DNA of 33,559 bases from an uncultured bacterium (lineage in GTDB: Bacteria; Auribacterota; Erginobacteria; Erginobacterales; Erginobacteraceae): the NCBI GenBank assembly GCA_937885075.1, contig CAKZYZ010000420.1:1-33559 (forward strand). Reading direction: 5' to 3'. The notes below the pieces were generated by a model. It saw only the letters and a program-made list of their open reading frames with translations, ran no database searches and had not been told where the DNA came from. The translations under genes were made by a program, and so were the position numbers. Shown here piece by piece: positions 23,590 through 31,906 of the stretch; position 1 is the stretch's first letter, and the number at the start of each line of letters is the position of its first letter.

Positions 23590-23891
23590 TACGTGGTCGA
23601 TGACTGGGTCGGTGACTCTCGGGGAATCAGGCAAAACCACCGGCAGGAAAGTCACATACACAGAGCTTCTTCTTTACCGGAACCACCGGATACTTTAACC
23701 CGGAATATGAAAAAATAGTCTTACTCCAGGAAACATAATGGCTTTAAAACACGATTTCCGGGGTAAAATTTTACCCCGCGATGAATGAAGTTCATTTTGC
23801 GGGGCGGCAGCTTAAGATCAGAAAATCGGGGGTAATATTACGTCAGAGCCCAGGGGACAATCTATTGCTGTGGCGAATCCACAATAACCCT
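23590..23891. repeat. About 300-bp dispersed repeat, copy 1
   Basis: It shares, in the same order, the phrases GACTGGGTCGGTGAC, CATACACAGAGCTTCTTC, TACTTTAACCCGGAATATGA, TCGGGGGTAATATT and ACAATCTATT...TGGCGAATCCACAA with 31430-31720. Within it, TGAATGAA-GTTCATT sits in a larger CCCCGC/GCGGGG hairpin (about 23773-23804). No gene is visible in 23500-24013. Confidence 0.75.
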
Positions 23892-24013
23892 GCGCCTTTC
23901 TCCAGGAATCCATTAAGAAAAGAATGAAAGAAAAAAGTATATTTACTTAGGTTATTAACGTCTTGAAGAAGAAATAGCCATGGGTCAAACCCCTCTTCGA
24001 GGTACAAACTTAA

Positions 24014-25023
24014 TTATTGGCTGACAATCTCCTGGTAAATCCGGTTCACCCGCCGGGACAACTTCTTATCCTTCTCCATTTTCTTCTCTATCCGATGATG
24101 AGTATGGGTCAGGGCCGCTCCACTTATTCCTCCCAGTTCCTCTCCCAGCTCACTAAGACTCTTTTTTCGGAAATTCAATCTATAACTCAGTTCAATCAAT
24201 ACCTGCCGGGCCTCCCTCTGCTTCGAATGAGCCCTCAGTATTATCTTCGGATATGTTCTGTATTCTTTCGCCACCAAGCCGGCGATCTCCTCCGCCGGGA
24301 TTAATCTCTTCAGCTCCTTCAGGCCGGAGTAATCCTGATTCTTCAATGCCTTGATATCCAGAAACTGCTCCTTGACCCAGACCACAAAACTATCCGAACC
24401 CAGAATCGCGCCCGCTTTGGCTTCCTCCAGGGGATTATTCAGCTCCTGTAACAGCCCCCGCAGGACAAAATCCCGGTACCGGATTCTCCCCTTCTTATTA
24501 TCACCCCCCATGTAGGCCAGAACTCCTCCGTAGCAGATAAAATCATCTCTCTCAGCTATCTTGAGAAGCCCCGGAAAACTACTCCAGGTATAAGCCTTGA
24601 GGATCTTACTCTTCTCCTCGATGGAGATATTACGATATTTTCTAAATCGTACCGGATTGAGGTAAATATAGCGGCTCAGTTCCAATAAATATTCATCCGC
24701 TTCCACCAGGATAGCCTTGTAACGCCCCTGGTAGAGATGCCCACTCTTGTGATGGCGCAGGTTGTAATAGGTGATGTAGGCCGTGTTGAAGCGCTGCATG
24801 AATCGGCCCAGATTTGCGTCCGGTGTCCTCAATAAGAAGTGTACATGTTATCTAACAGAGCATAGCAATGCACTTCCACGTTAAACGCTTCGACACTATC
24901 TCTTAAGGCCTTAAGGAATCTTAGCCGATCCTTATCGTCCCCGAAGATCCTTGCCCTCCGGTTCCCCCGGCAGGCAACATGATACCAGGCCCCCGGATAT
25001 TCAATTCTCAATGGTCTAACCAT
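24014..25023 (-). pseudogene. REP-associated tyrosine transposase (RAYT, Y1/HUH), frameshifted
   Basis: IS200-like single-strand transposase of the type linked to REP palindromes. The start MVRPLRIEYPGAWYHV at 25023 is the family N-terminus. The first 58 residues end in CYALLDNMYTSY and a stop. The rest continues in another frame with LLRTPDANLGRFMQRFNTAY, HHKSGHLYQGRYKAILV and YIYLNPVR, and ends in a helix-turn-helix (LSELGEELGGISGAAL). Restoring one C near 24846 gives DNHVHFLLRTP, so the HUH (HVH) motif itself is where the base was lost. Either the gene is dead or there is a read error. The ribosome binding site GGGGAAG precedes ATG. Confidence 0.9.
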
Positions 25024-25131
25024 GTAGGCACTTCCCCACAATTCCCCCTATCAGTCAATAGTCAAGGTTTGACCCTGTGCCCTTCTGACCCTGTGCCCTT
25101 CCTGCTGATCTACATCGGATAGCCTGATCGA

Positions 25132-25557
25132 CTACGCGCCCGAAAGTGGGCTGTCGCTGTTCCAAATGTCGCAGGCGATCAGCCAGGTATCTCCCGATTC
25201 CCGTTGGTAGATCATGATGTACTTGCCAACATCCTGCATGGGTGGGCCCCCAGCATTGGGAAAAAGGCTAATCGTGTACCCGCCCCTTTCGAATGCCCAG
25301 TCGCCTGTGACGCGAATCTCATCGACTGCGAGAGCAAACTGTGAACTGTATTGATCAATTATAGCCTGTGCCGCGGATCTGATGATTGTCCTTCCCTTAT
25401 TCGCAGGCGCGTTGGGGGGCATCTGCACCCCGTCGCTGGTGAACAGTGCTGCGCATGCCTCGGCATCGCCGGCAATGAGCGCCGCCACATGTGCGTCTCG
25501 CGTCTTGTCGATAGCGGCCAGGTCCATCTCGTCTCCAATATATCCGTCCTCAGTCAT
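25132..25557 (-). CDS. NTF2-like/DUF4440 (SnoaL-type) domain protein
   Basis: 141 residues of cone-shaped NTF2-like fold. The start is a helix with DAHVAALIAGDAEACAALFTSDGVQMPPNAPANKG, the usual opening of DUF4440 proteins, and the end is GKYIMIYQRESGDTWLIACDIWNSD. Such proteins are small enzymes or ligand-binding domains of varied function, often metabolic or stress-related. ATG at 25557 follows AGGAGGT by six bases, one of the strongest ribosome binding sites in the window. There is no signal peptide. It is downstream of, and on the same strand as, the lysine-rich small gene and the ADP-ribosylglycohydrolase. Its function cannot be named from sequence. Confidence 0.85.
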   Translation of the reverse strand: MTEDGYIGDEMDLAAIDKTRDAHVAALIAGDAEACAALFTSDGVQMPPNAPANKGRTIIRSAAQAIIDQYSSQFALAVDEIRVTGDWAFERGGYTISLFPNAGGPPMQDVGKYIMIYQRESGDTWLIACDIWNSDSPLSGA

Positions 25558-25664
25558 GCCTGACCTCCTGATCGTTAGCCCCTCGTCGCGAGTAACCGAA
25601 CACTGGAATACGCAATCGTCGCGGGTTTCAGTGGTACGGTGGACTCGTCTTGCCGACCCTATGT

Positions 25665-25778
25665 TTACGGGATCCGGCGTTTCTGTTTGTCCTGTTTCTG
25701 TTTTGAGGCTTTTGCCTGTTTGGCAGCCTGCTGTCTCTTTCCTTTCGCCTTATCCTTCTTGCCCTTCTTATCGCCCAT
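25665..25778 (-). CDS. 37-residue lysine/glutamine-rich small protein
   Basis: Reads MGDKKGKKDKAKGKRQQAAK and continues QAKASKQKQDKQKRRIP to a TAA at 25665. AGGAGGT lies six bases before ATG, as perfect as that of the DUF4440 gene, so translation is very likely. About 17 of 37 residues are Lys or Arg and there is no hydrophobic core, so it is probably disordered and nucleic-acid- or membrane-surface-binding. It sits 10 bases after the stop of the ADP-ribosylglycohydrolase gene on the same strand, suggesting one transcript. I do not know its function. Confidence 0.75.
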   Translation of the reverse strand: MGDKKGKKDKAKGKRQQAAKQAKASKQKQDKQKRRIP

Positions 25779-25788
25779 GGGATACCTC

Positions 25789-26781
25789 CTATCTCAGGTT
25801 ATCCGCTGCCTTTCGCAGCGAATGTAATTTTTGGTCATCTGTGCTATTCCCGCGTTTCTCCAGTTCGAGTGAGTAAAGCCGATCCGCCAGTGATTCGATC
25901 AGGTCGCGTGAGGTCAGTTGCTGGAGCCAGTCGGCGGGGATTCCCGTTTCACCGTAGTACGCCCCCGCCAGCTGGCCGTAGACGGCTCCGGTGGTGTCAG
26001 CGTCATCCCCCAGGTTAACCGCCAGGAGCGCGCCTTGCCGGAAGGATTCACCATGAAAAAAAGCCCAGAGAGCGGCTTCGAGGGATTTGACCACATAACC
26101 GGAACCCACGATCTCCGGCGGATTTTTCCGCTTGAATGACCCCGCCGCGATCTCATCAATCTCCGGGCAGAGGGGATGCTCTCTCCAATAGCCCGGGATG
26201 GGGCAGTAGCGCCTGGAGAGGAGTTCCTCCTTCTCAACTCCATTTGCCGCACCGGCAATCAGCGCTCCGAAATAGCGGCAGCCGTCAAGGCAGGTGGTTG
26301 TCCCGTGAGTTGTCCGGGAACTTGCCTCGGACTTCTTGATCGCCTCCTCCGGCCGATGGGCATAGAAAAGAGGCACCGGCGCCAGCCGCATGATCGAGCC
26401 ATTGCCGGCGGAATGCTCATCTGTCGATCCGCAGTCAGGTCTCTGTTCGGACATGAATTTCATCAAAGCCGTTCTCACGGTCCCTCCTATGTCAAAACAG
26501 GAACCGGTGCTGCTCAGGTAACCATCCTTCCACCATTTCAGATACCGCTCCAGCTGATCGACCGGATCGAAGCCATTCTTCTCCACCAGGCTCTCCGCCA
26601 GGCAGAGTGCCATCGATGTATCATCCGTCCATTGCCCCGGCTTCAGCCGGAACGGCCCGCCCCCTACCATATCGTCAATCGGCTCAAATGTACCCGGCGG
26701 CCTGAACTCCAGCGTAGTCCCCAGCGCGTCCCCGGCCGCCAGCCCCAGAAGGCTCCCCCTATATCTCTCGATTTCTTTCAT
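25789..26781 (-). CDS. ADP-ribosylglycohydrolase (DraG/ARH family)
   Basis: 330 residues from ATG at 26781; an AGGAG lies about 12 bases upstream. A longer frame to 26907 has no family sequence before [21 protein letters not shown], the canonical N-terminus. Two-magnesium site motifs are [10 protein letters not shown] (Asp53, Asp54), [15 protein letters not shown] and [20 protein letters not shown]. These enzymes remove ADP-ribose from Arg, Ser or nucleic acids, or act on related ADP-ribosyl compounds. No DraT-like transferase or toxin is adjacent, so the substrate is unknown. It probably shares a transcript with the small gene at 25665 and perhaps the DUF4440 gene. Confidence 0.93.
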   Translation of the reverse strand: MKEIERYRGSLLGLAAGDALGTTLEFRPPGTFEPIDDMVGGGPFRLKPGQWTDDTSMALCLAESLVEKNGFDPVDQLERYLKWWKDGYLSSTGSCFDIGGTVRTALMKFMSEQRPDCGSTDEHSAGNGSIMRLAPVPLFYAHRPEEAIKKSEASSRTTHGTTTCLDGCRYFGALIAGAANGVEKEELLSRRYCPIPGYWREHPLCPEIDEIAAGSFKRKNPPEIVGSGYVVKSLEAALWAFFHGESFRQGALLAVNLGDDADTTGAVYGQLAGAYYGETGIPADWLQQLTSRDLIESLADRLYSLELEKRGNSTDDQKLHSLRKAADNLR

Positions 26782-26916
26782 ATAAATTAAACATCTCCTG
26801 TATAATGACCTTTCGGGTTGCCGGAGGTTTGGAAAAACACTGAAAAAAGTATATCTGTTAAGAGCTCGGCAAACAAGGAGAAATCCGTCCGGCTCCCCGC
26901 ACCCCAAGACAAATAA

Positions 26917-26964
26917 CCCTCTCCCCCGGGGAGAGGGTGCCCCCCGACAAAATTGTCGGGGGGC
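26917..26964. repeat. Two adjacent GC-rich hairpins
   Basis: CCCTCTCCCC-C-GGGGAGAGGG (26917-26937), then GCCCCCCGACAA-AA-TTGTCGGGGGGC (26939-26964), both perfect. The second shares the CCCCGA/TCGGGG centre of the window's hairpin family. The surrounding 26782-27209 is non-coding; GGGGCCTCTACGCGC at about 27017 is another repeat-like phrase. Confidence 0.75.
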
Positions 26965-27209
26965 GAGTGAGGGGGGTAGAGGCTGCCTTCAGGCTGCCAT
27001 ATGATGGCCCCGCCATCGGGGCCTCTACGCGCACAGGGTAACCGGGTTCACTGAAAGCGCACACCCCCGCTTCCTCTTCCAAATGAAACGCCGGAATGGA
27101 GAATCTTCAACTGTTCCAGGGTTAAGCCAGAAGATAGTTTTCCCGGATTCCAGAACAATATATGGTCATCATGAATTTTGATCTGGGTATTGGCGCTTGA
27201 CGAAAACCT

Positions 27210-27752
27210 TTAATGGGTGACCCTGAGCCCTTCCGGTGTGAAGCCGATCATACGACGGGGAGCATCCGAGGAAGTTGTAAGCTGGTGTATCGCCTCAAAT
27301 ACAACCTGGAATTGCGTGTCATATTTTATCTCCATCTCTCCGATCTTTCTCGCCAATTCTGCATGATTTTCCAACATACTGCGTAACTTTACAAATGTTC
27401 GCATAATGGCAATATTTACTTCGATAGCTCTATCACTGCGTAGAACAGAGGAGAGCATGGCAATGCCCTGTTCAGTGAAAGCCATGGGAGGATGGCGTAG
27501 ACCCATCCGATCCGAATTGGAGGTCACAATTTGTGACCTCCAATTTTCAAGTTCTGTTTTGGTTAACTGGAACATGAAATCTTGCGGAAAGCGTTTTAAG
27601 TTTCGACGAACTGCCTGTTTTAATACCTTTGTCTCTACTCCATAGAGACGAGCCAGTTCACGATCAAGTATTACTTTTTGATCGCGTATAATGAGAATCA
27701 GCGATCCTATCTTCTCAACCGGAATTCTAACTGTAGAAATATTTTTCTTCAT
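27210..27752 (-). CDS. ORF6N-domain (KilA-N-like) DNA-binding protein
   Basis: 180 residues from ATG at 27752, with GGGAGG eight bases upstream; a longer frame has no support. The ORF6N domain, about residues 15-100, shows IRDQKVILDRELARLYGVETKVLKQAV, RRNLKRFPQDFMFQLTKTE and AFTEQGIAMLSSVL. The C-terminal half is coiled-coil-like (AIEVNIAIMRTFVKLR...MEIKYDTQFQVVFEAIHQL). These proteins occur in phages and mobile islands and probably regulate transcription. It is intact, unlike its relative at 20725-20946. It stands alone among repeats; no partner toxin is seen. Confidence 0.9.
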   Translation of the reverse strand: MKKNISTVRIPVEKIGSLILIIRDQKVILDRELARLYGVETKVLKQAVRRNLKRFPQDFMFQLTKTELENWRSQIVTSNSDRMGLRHPPMAFTEQGIAMLSSVLRSDRAIEVNIAIMRTFVKLRSMLENHAELARKIGEMEIKYDTQFQVVFEAIHQLTTSSDAPRRMIGFTPEGLRVTH

Positions 27753-27850
27753 ACTTTGCTCCCTCCCATCTCCAATTGTAATCCTGGTTTCACATGCCGA
27801 CGACGTAAGCCTCTGTATTATTTCCATCCCTCGGTTTGGATTTACCTGGA

Positions 27851-28016
27851 GGATAATTAGTGCCTGAACGAAAACCCCATAAACGTACCGAGTTTGTCAT
27901 TGCGAGGAGCGAAGCGACGAAGCAATCTCCCCACAAACTAAACAGATTGCTTCGTCGTCCCTCCTCGCAATGACCTTATTTGTGGGGTTTTCGGTCAGAC
28001 ACTAATTAGTTTATCC
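27851..28016. mobile_element. MITE-like 166-bp element with long inverted arms
   Basis: Outer ends GGATAA/TTATCC, then CTGAACGAAAACCCCA and its mirror, then TCATTGCGAGGAG and GACGAAGCAATCT with their mirrors: about 75-bp imperfect inverted arms around a short centre (about 27930-27944). The GAAGCGACGAAGCAATCT core is a phrase found in dispersed repeats of many bacterial genomes. It has no coding capacity. It lies just upstream of the ORF6N gene. Confidence 0.75.
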
Positions 28017-28232
28017 TCATATACAACAGTCGGAGAAGTGGGAGTTTTATTCCGAAAAAAACAAAAAATCATGATTACCTATTTCCCTCGCTTACGTGGG
28101 ATAGGGATTGGGGAATAGGGATTAAGTAGAAGGGAGCTACTGAATTACCTGACCCCGGAATCTTTCGAATTATGTATGGTGTCCCCGGAATCCAGTGGAG
28201 TTTGACCAGGGGATTATTTTTCAATCATTTAA

Positions 28233-28270
28233 TTCACTTTCTCGCTTTCTCGAGAAAGCGAGAAAGTGAA
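28233..28270. repeat. Perfect 38-bp palindrome with no spacer
   Basis: Bases 28233-28251 are the exact reverse complement of 28252-28270 (centre GCTTTCTC|GAGAAAGC). Like the 44-bp palindrome at 10210 it contains ACTTTCT/AGAAAGT. The 30 bases before it (GAGTTTGACCAGGGG...TTCAATCA, 28198-28227) recur at 20618-20648. Confidence 0.9.
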
Positions 28271-28371
28271 AAAGGAAACATTTCAGTCCTGGTTGCTTTG
28301 ATTTACCCGGCGGTTGGAATGGGTGGTTTTTTATCTTTTGGAGAGAAATTTATTCTGCGGAAAAAGGGGGG

Positions 28372-28532
28372 CGTCCCGGCATGAACTCCTGGCTACTCCC
28401 TGCCAAAATGGAACCCCGGATTCACTGTCCACTTTGCTCCGGAATATACAGTCCGACCCCGGAAATCTCGAATATACGGCAAGAAAAGGGCCTTAGAAGC
28501 GTTTTTCAACCCCGAAAAACGCGTCTAAGGCT
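28372..28532. repeat. About 160-bp direct repeat with terminator-like hairpin, copy 1
   Basis: From CCCGGCATGAACT through CAAAATGGAACCCCGGATTC and CCACTTTGCTCCGGAATATA to a hairpin CCTTAGAAGCGTTTTTC (28491-28507) with 28514-28530, one mismatch, loop AACCCC. Copy 2 at 30287-30443 is about 90 percent identical by eye. In 27753-28652 I see only this, the MITE-like element, the 38-bp palindrome and the tandem repeat below. Confidence 0.85.
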
Positions 28533-28590
28533 CATATAGAGCCATTTATTTTATGCAACTATATGTTATCCAACATGTTAGTGTGGTCCG

Positions 28591-28638
28591 ACCCCGGGCC
28601 TACCCCGGGCCTCACCCCGGGCCTCCCACCCCGGGCCT
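28591..28638. repeat. Four ACCCCGGGCCT units
   Basis: ACCCCGGGCCT begins at 28591, 28602, 28614 and 28628, spaced 11, 12 and 14 bases. It lies just beyond the 3' end of the TPR gene at 28653 and could hinder sequencing or transcription. Each unit contains the SmaI-type palindrome CCCGGG. Confidence 0.8.
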
Positions 28639-28652
28639 CCCGGACCTAGAAA

Positions 28653-29906
28653 CTATCGTGATAATATGAATATGGTCATAAACAGAGTAAATACCCATGG
28701 CATCATTAAAGAAGTCCAAATCGCAAAAATATTTAAACTAGTGGCAAACCATAAATGCTTCTTCATGCGCTTAAGAATCACATACATTAGCGGGATATGA
28801 ATAGCTAAGAGACCATAACGAAAAATTACCATCCAATAAAAAAGGGGAAATGCAGTCAGGATTGTTGAAACAATAATTGCTCCAGTAATAAAAAATGGGG
28901 AAATAATTAAAATATAGAGGGAGAAATGACTGTTACCATGAAATGGATTACGGATGATTAATGCCAGCAACAGATTCAATGCGAGAATTATTGTAACCGA
29001 TAATACAAAATAGAGAACTGGAATATACTTTATACAACATTTCAGAGTCTTAACAATTTTGCCGGACTTTAGACACGCGTAACAGAGTAGTAAAGCAACA
29101 GGATAATCAGACTCGGGTTCGAGTTCTATCGCTTTAGCAAAGTCGTTCACTGCAAGGTCATAATCTCCCCTTCGATAATACGATTGCCCCCGCCAATAGT
29201 ACTCATTAACATATAAGGGATTCAATACAATAGCCTTGCTATAGTCAGCGATAGCCCGATCATAATCACCAATTAAATAATATGCTTGTCCGCGATTATA
29301 ATAGAACATCGGATTAATTTGCTTGAGTTCGATGGCCTTATCATAATTAGCTAACGCCCGGGAAGTTTCACCTGTTTCATCGCATAAAATCCCGAGGTTA
29401 TTATATACATCTGCGTCATTCGGATTGATCTCAATAGCTTTGTAATAGTCAGCGCGCGCGAGGTCATATTGCTTCCTCCGGGAATAAATAACACCTCGAT
29501 TTACGTAAGCGTTAGAATAGTCGGGTTTGAGTTTAATAGCTTGGTCATAATTGGCCATGGCCTGGATATAATTGCCTTTATTTCCGAACGCAACCCCGCG
29601 ATCATAGTATGCCCTGGCATAATCAGGTTTCAGCTTTATTGCCTTACTATAATTTAAAATTGCCAGGATGTATTCTCCTTGCTCAGCAAGGTCAAGACCC
29701 CGTTCGACATAATCATCCGCAACCTTTTGTATTTGTTCATCCCCTGGTTGAAGTCCATCTCTAGGAATAATGCCGGCCATATTTTCAGCGCTGATTACGG
29801 ATATTCCAAGGACTAGCCAGAACCAGGTTATAAAAAGTAAAAACCCGCCCGGAAGGAGAGACCGAAGACGGGTTTGGAAAATTATTTTCTTCAACTGATT
29901 TTTCAT
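28653..29906 (-). CDS. TPR protein with N-terminal signal/anchor and C-terminal membrane helices
   Basis: 417 residues. A hydrophobic N-terminal segment (PGGFLLFITWFWLVLGISVI) is followed by about six TPR units from about 65 to 275 (YARAYYDRGVAFGNKGNY, YSNAYVNRGVIYSRRKQY, DADVYNNLGILCDETGE and others). Residues 290-417 form four hydrophobic helices. The protein is thus a periplasmic or cytoplasmic TPR scaffold held in the membrane. No catalytic motif is visible, and its partner is unknown. It is AT-richer than the core genes, with no clear ribosome binding site. Repeats flank both ends. Confidence 0.85.
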   Translation of the reverse strand: MKNQLKKIIFQTRLRSLLPGGFLLFITWFWLVLGISVISAENMAGIIPRDGLQPGDEQIQKVADDYVERGLDLAEQGEYILAILNYSKAIKLKPDYARAYYDRGVAFGNKGNYIQAMANYDQAIKLKPDYSNAYVNRGVIYSRRKQYDLARADYYKAIEINPNDADVYNNLGILCDETGETSRALANYDKAIELKQINPMFYYNRGQAYYLIGDYDRAIADYSKAIVLNPLYVNEYYWRGQSYYRRGDYDLAVNDFAKAIELEPESDYPVALLLCYACLKSGKIVKTLKCCIKYIPVLYFVLSVTIILALNLLLALIIRNPFHGNSHFSLYILIISPFFITGAIIVSTILTAFPLFYWMVIFRYGLLAIHIPLMYVILKRMKKHLWFATSLNIFAIWTSLMMPWVFTLFMTIFILSR

Positions 29907-30054
29907 TTTTTGATATTTTCTCTCATACTCACATCTATGAAGTTCAGTTGATTTTTATTATATCCCATCTCCATTGCATTTCAATGGAATATTTATTCTC
30001 AATTCTGGAGCGGATTGGGTGGCTACTTTACTCCGGAGTATGCATCATACCCCC

Positions 30055-30114
30055 GGAGTAGGGGGGAGTACTCCATTCACAATAAGTTAACAACTTAACA
30101 ACGTCACCTAAATT
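30055..30114. repeat. Dispersed repeat, second copy (matches 20947-21008)
   Basis: GGAGTAGGGGGGAGTAC through AATAAGTTAACAACTTAACA to CCTAAATT. Just upstream, GGCTACTTTACTCCGGAGTA (about 30021-30040) is a variant of the GGCTACTTTAACCCGG phrase. A GTGGTGCC-GTG-GGCACCAC hairpin with a T-rich tail (30192-30219) follows. No gene is seen in 29907-30420. Confidence 0.8.
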
Positions 30115-30286
30115 AGATTTGTCCATGCTATTTTGCTGATTCTGTACGGGGGGTGGTTATAACTTGTTGATCTTTTTGGGATTCCGTCAAGGTGGTGCCG
30201 TGGGCACCACTTTTAATTTAGGCAAATAGGCAGATTATAACCCGAGTTCCACCATTTCCCAACAGTCGGAATGGCCGGATTTGAAA

Positions 30287-30443
30287 GCATCCCGGCATGA
30301 ACTTCCGGCTACTCCTTGCCAAAATGGAACCCCGGATTCGGTGTCCACTTTGCTCCGGAATATACAATCCGACCCCGGGAATCTAGAATATACGGAAGAA
30401 AAGGGCCTTAGAAGCGTTTTTCAACCCCGAAAAACGCGTCTAA
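30287..30443. repeat. About 160-bp direct repeat, copy 2, cutting the nuclease gene
   Basis: Same order of phrases as 28372-28532. Its hairpin (30406-30422 with 30429-30443) overlaps the 3' end of the YhcG-like frame. There the repeat supplies the last codons (IRRVFRG) and the TGA stop at 30421. Confidence 0.85.
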
Positions 30444-31227
30444 TGCCAATATCCTCAGGTAGGGTTAACTCAACCAGTGCATCGTTCTTGCTATGACAGA
30501 GAAGAATGCCGATTGTAGAATTTTCATCTTGTGTTTTTACGTGACGATCGAAGTAGTTAACATACATCTGCATCTGTCCCAGGTCGTGATGGATGAGTTT
30601 GCCGATCTTGAGGTCGATCAGAACATAGTAACGTAGTAGACGATTATAAAAAACCAGATCGACGAAGAAGTGTTCTTCATTGAAGGTAAAGCGTTTCTGG
30701 CGGGCCTCAAAGAGGAATCCCTTTCCTAATTCCAGGAGGAAGTGCTCAAGCTTATCTATGATGGCAGTTTCCAGATCGGTCTCGGAGTAGATTGCCTTTT
30801 CATCGAGTCCGGGAAACTCCAGTACATACGGATTTTTCAGCAGATCCCGGGGTCGATCAACAATCTGGCCCTTGGTGGACAGCTTCAGCACTTCATCCTT
30901 GTCACGACTGAGCGCCAGGCGTTCATAAAGGCACGAAGCGAACTGGCGCTTAAGCTCTCGTAGTGACCATCCCTGCGCAGCCGCCTCGATCTCGTAAAAA
31001 TTTCGTTCATCGGGGTTCTCCAGTGAGAGAAGAAAAACGTAATGCGACCAACTCAACAACAAAGGATGATCCAATTTCCCAGACATTGTCTGGGATTTCA
31101 GAGACTTTGCCAATTGGCCAGACACTGTCTGGCCAATCTGATGGTTTCGATTCCGGTAGAACAGGTAAAAGCGGCGCATATATTTGAGATTACTCAGGGA
31201 AAAGCCTTTGCTAAAGTCAAAAGTCAA
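30421..31227 (-). pseudogene. Truncated YhcG/DUF1016 (PDDEXK) nuclease
   Basis: The middle and C-terminal region are clear: FYLFYRNRNHQIGQTVSGQL, LLSWSHYVFLLSLENPDERNFYE, LKNPYVLEFPGLDE, and the PDDEXK-like core FLFEARQKRFTFNEEHFFVDLVFYNRLLRYYVLIDLKIGKL. The first half of the N-terminal domain is missing: codons homologous to the family continue only to about 31284, where a TAA stops the frame, and the visible start is a TTG. The C-terminus ends at LPEDIG and then runs into the 160-bp repeat. A full protein is about 340 residues, here 268. This family is often found near restriction-modification or defence loci. Probably inactive, though the catalytic residues remain. Confidence 0.85.
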
Positions 31228-31407
31228 GTCCCTAAAATTTTTGAAGACAGAATAGGGGCTTCTTTGCTTCGGGATTGGTTACTACTCGAGTTCGGGATTT
31301 GATCCAATCCGGCCATTTATCATGCTTCACTGTTAATAGTCAAGGTTTTCCCTGCGCCTTTGTAGAACTTGGGACAGACTTAGGACAAACTTGGGACATC
31401 TTCCCCT

Positions 31408-31767
31408 GTGACTTCCCCGGTGACTTGATCGGTAACTTGGTCGGTAACTTGGTCGGCGACTTCGGGGGTGACTGGATCGGTGGCTTACGGAGTAGCAGTC
31501 AAAACAACCAGCCGGAAGGTTTCATACACGGAGGGTCTTCTTCCCCGGAATTGCCGGCTACTTTAACCCGGAATATGAAAAATTGGCTTAATCTGGGGAA
31601 ATATAATCCTTAAAATACGATTTTCGGGGCAAAATCAGCACTTTAAGACATGAAAATCGGGGGTAATATTCCGTAAGAGCCCCGGGAACAATCTATTACT
31701 ATGGCGAATCCACAAGCCCCTAAGAGCCCCGGGAACAATCTATTACTGTGGCGAATCCACAAGCCCC
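31408..31767. repeat. 12-bp minisatellite, 300-bp repeat copy 2 and 47-bp tandem duplication
   Basis: 31408-31479 has six 12-mers of the form GTRACTTGRTCG. From about 31430 to 31720 the sequence follows the repeat at 23590-23891. Its last 47 bases (31674-31720) are duplicated in tandem at 31721-31767 with one difference (ACTATGG/ACTGTGG). No gene is visible in 31228-31769 apart from repeat-encoded frames. Confidence 0.85.
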
Positions 31768-31769
31768 CA

Positions 31770-31906
31770 ATTCCTCGCCCCCAGGCCTCGATCATCCCGG
31801 CCCGGAAGAACGCATTGGCAATGTCGGGATTGAATGGCTGCGATGAGTGTTTCGAGATGAGGTTCTTGATCGTCCAGTCATCAGGGAGCTGGCCGTTTCG
31901 TAATAA
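31770..31906 (-). pseudogene. Fragment of AlbA/HATPase-type ATP-binding regulator
   Basis: The minus frame reads LLRNGQLPDDWTIKNLI and then NPDIANAFFRAGMIEAWGRGI, which I recognise as the conserved block before the ATPase GRGI element of Schlafen/AlbA_2-HATPase_c_4 transcriptional regulators (often annotated RecG-like). About 45 codons remain. The repeat at 31768 cuts one side and the TPR gene abuts the other. It is a gene remnant. Confidence 0.7.

Noticed and set aside
24829-25041. Separate 70-residue small protein upstream of the transposase
   Set aside because: It is the N-terminal part of the same transposase, separated by a one-base frameshift.
20725-31227. A complete prophage
   Set aside because: ORF6N and nuclease remnants are phage-associated, but no capsid, terminase, tail or integrase gene is present.
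31275-31613. 112-codon plus frame with GNLVGNLVGD repeats
   Set aside because: The repeats are the translation of the 12-bp minisatellite and dispersed repeat; there is no start signal and the frame ends in repeat.
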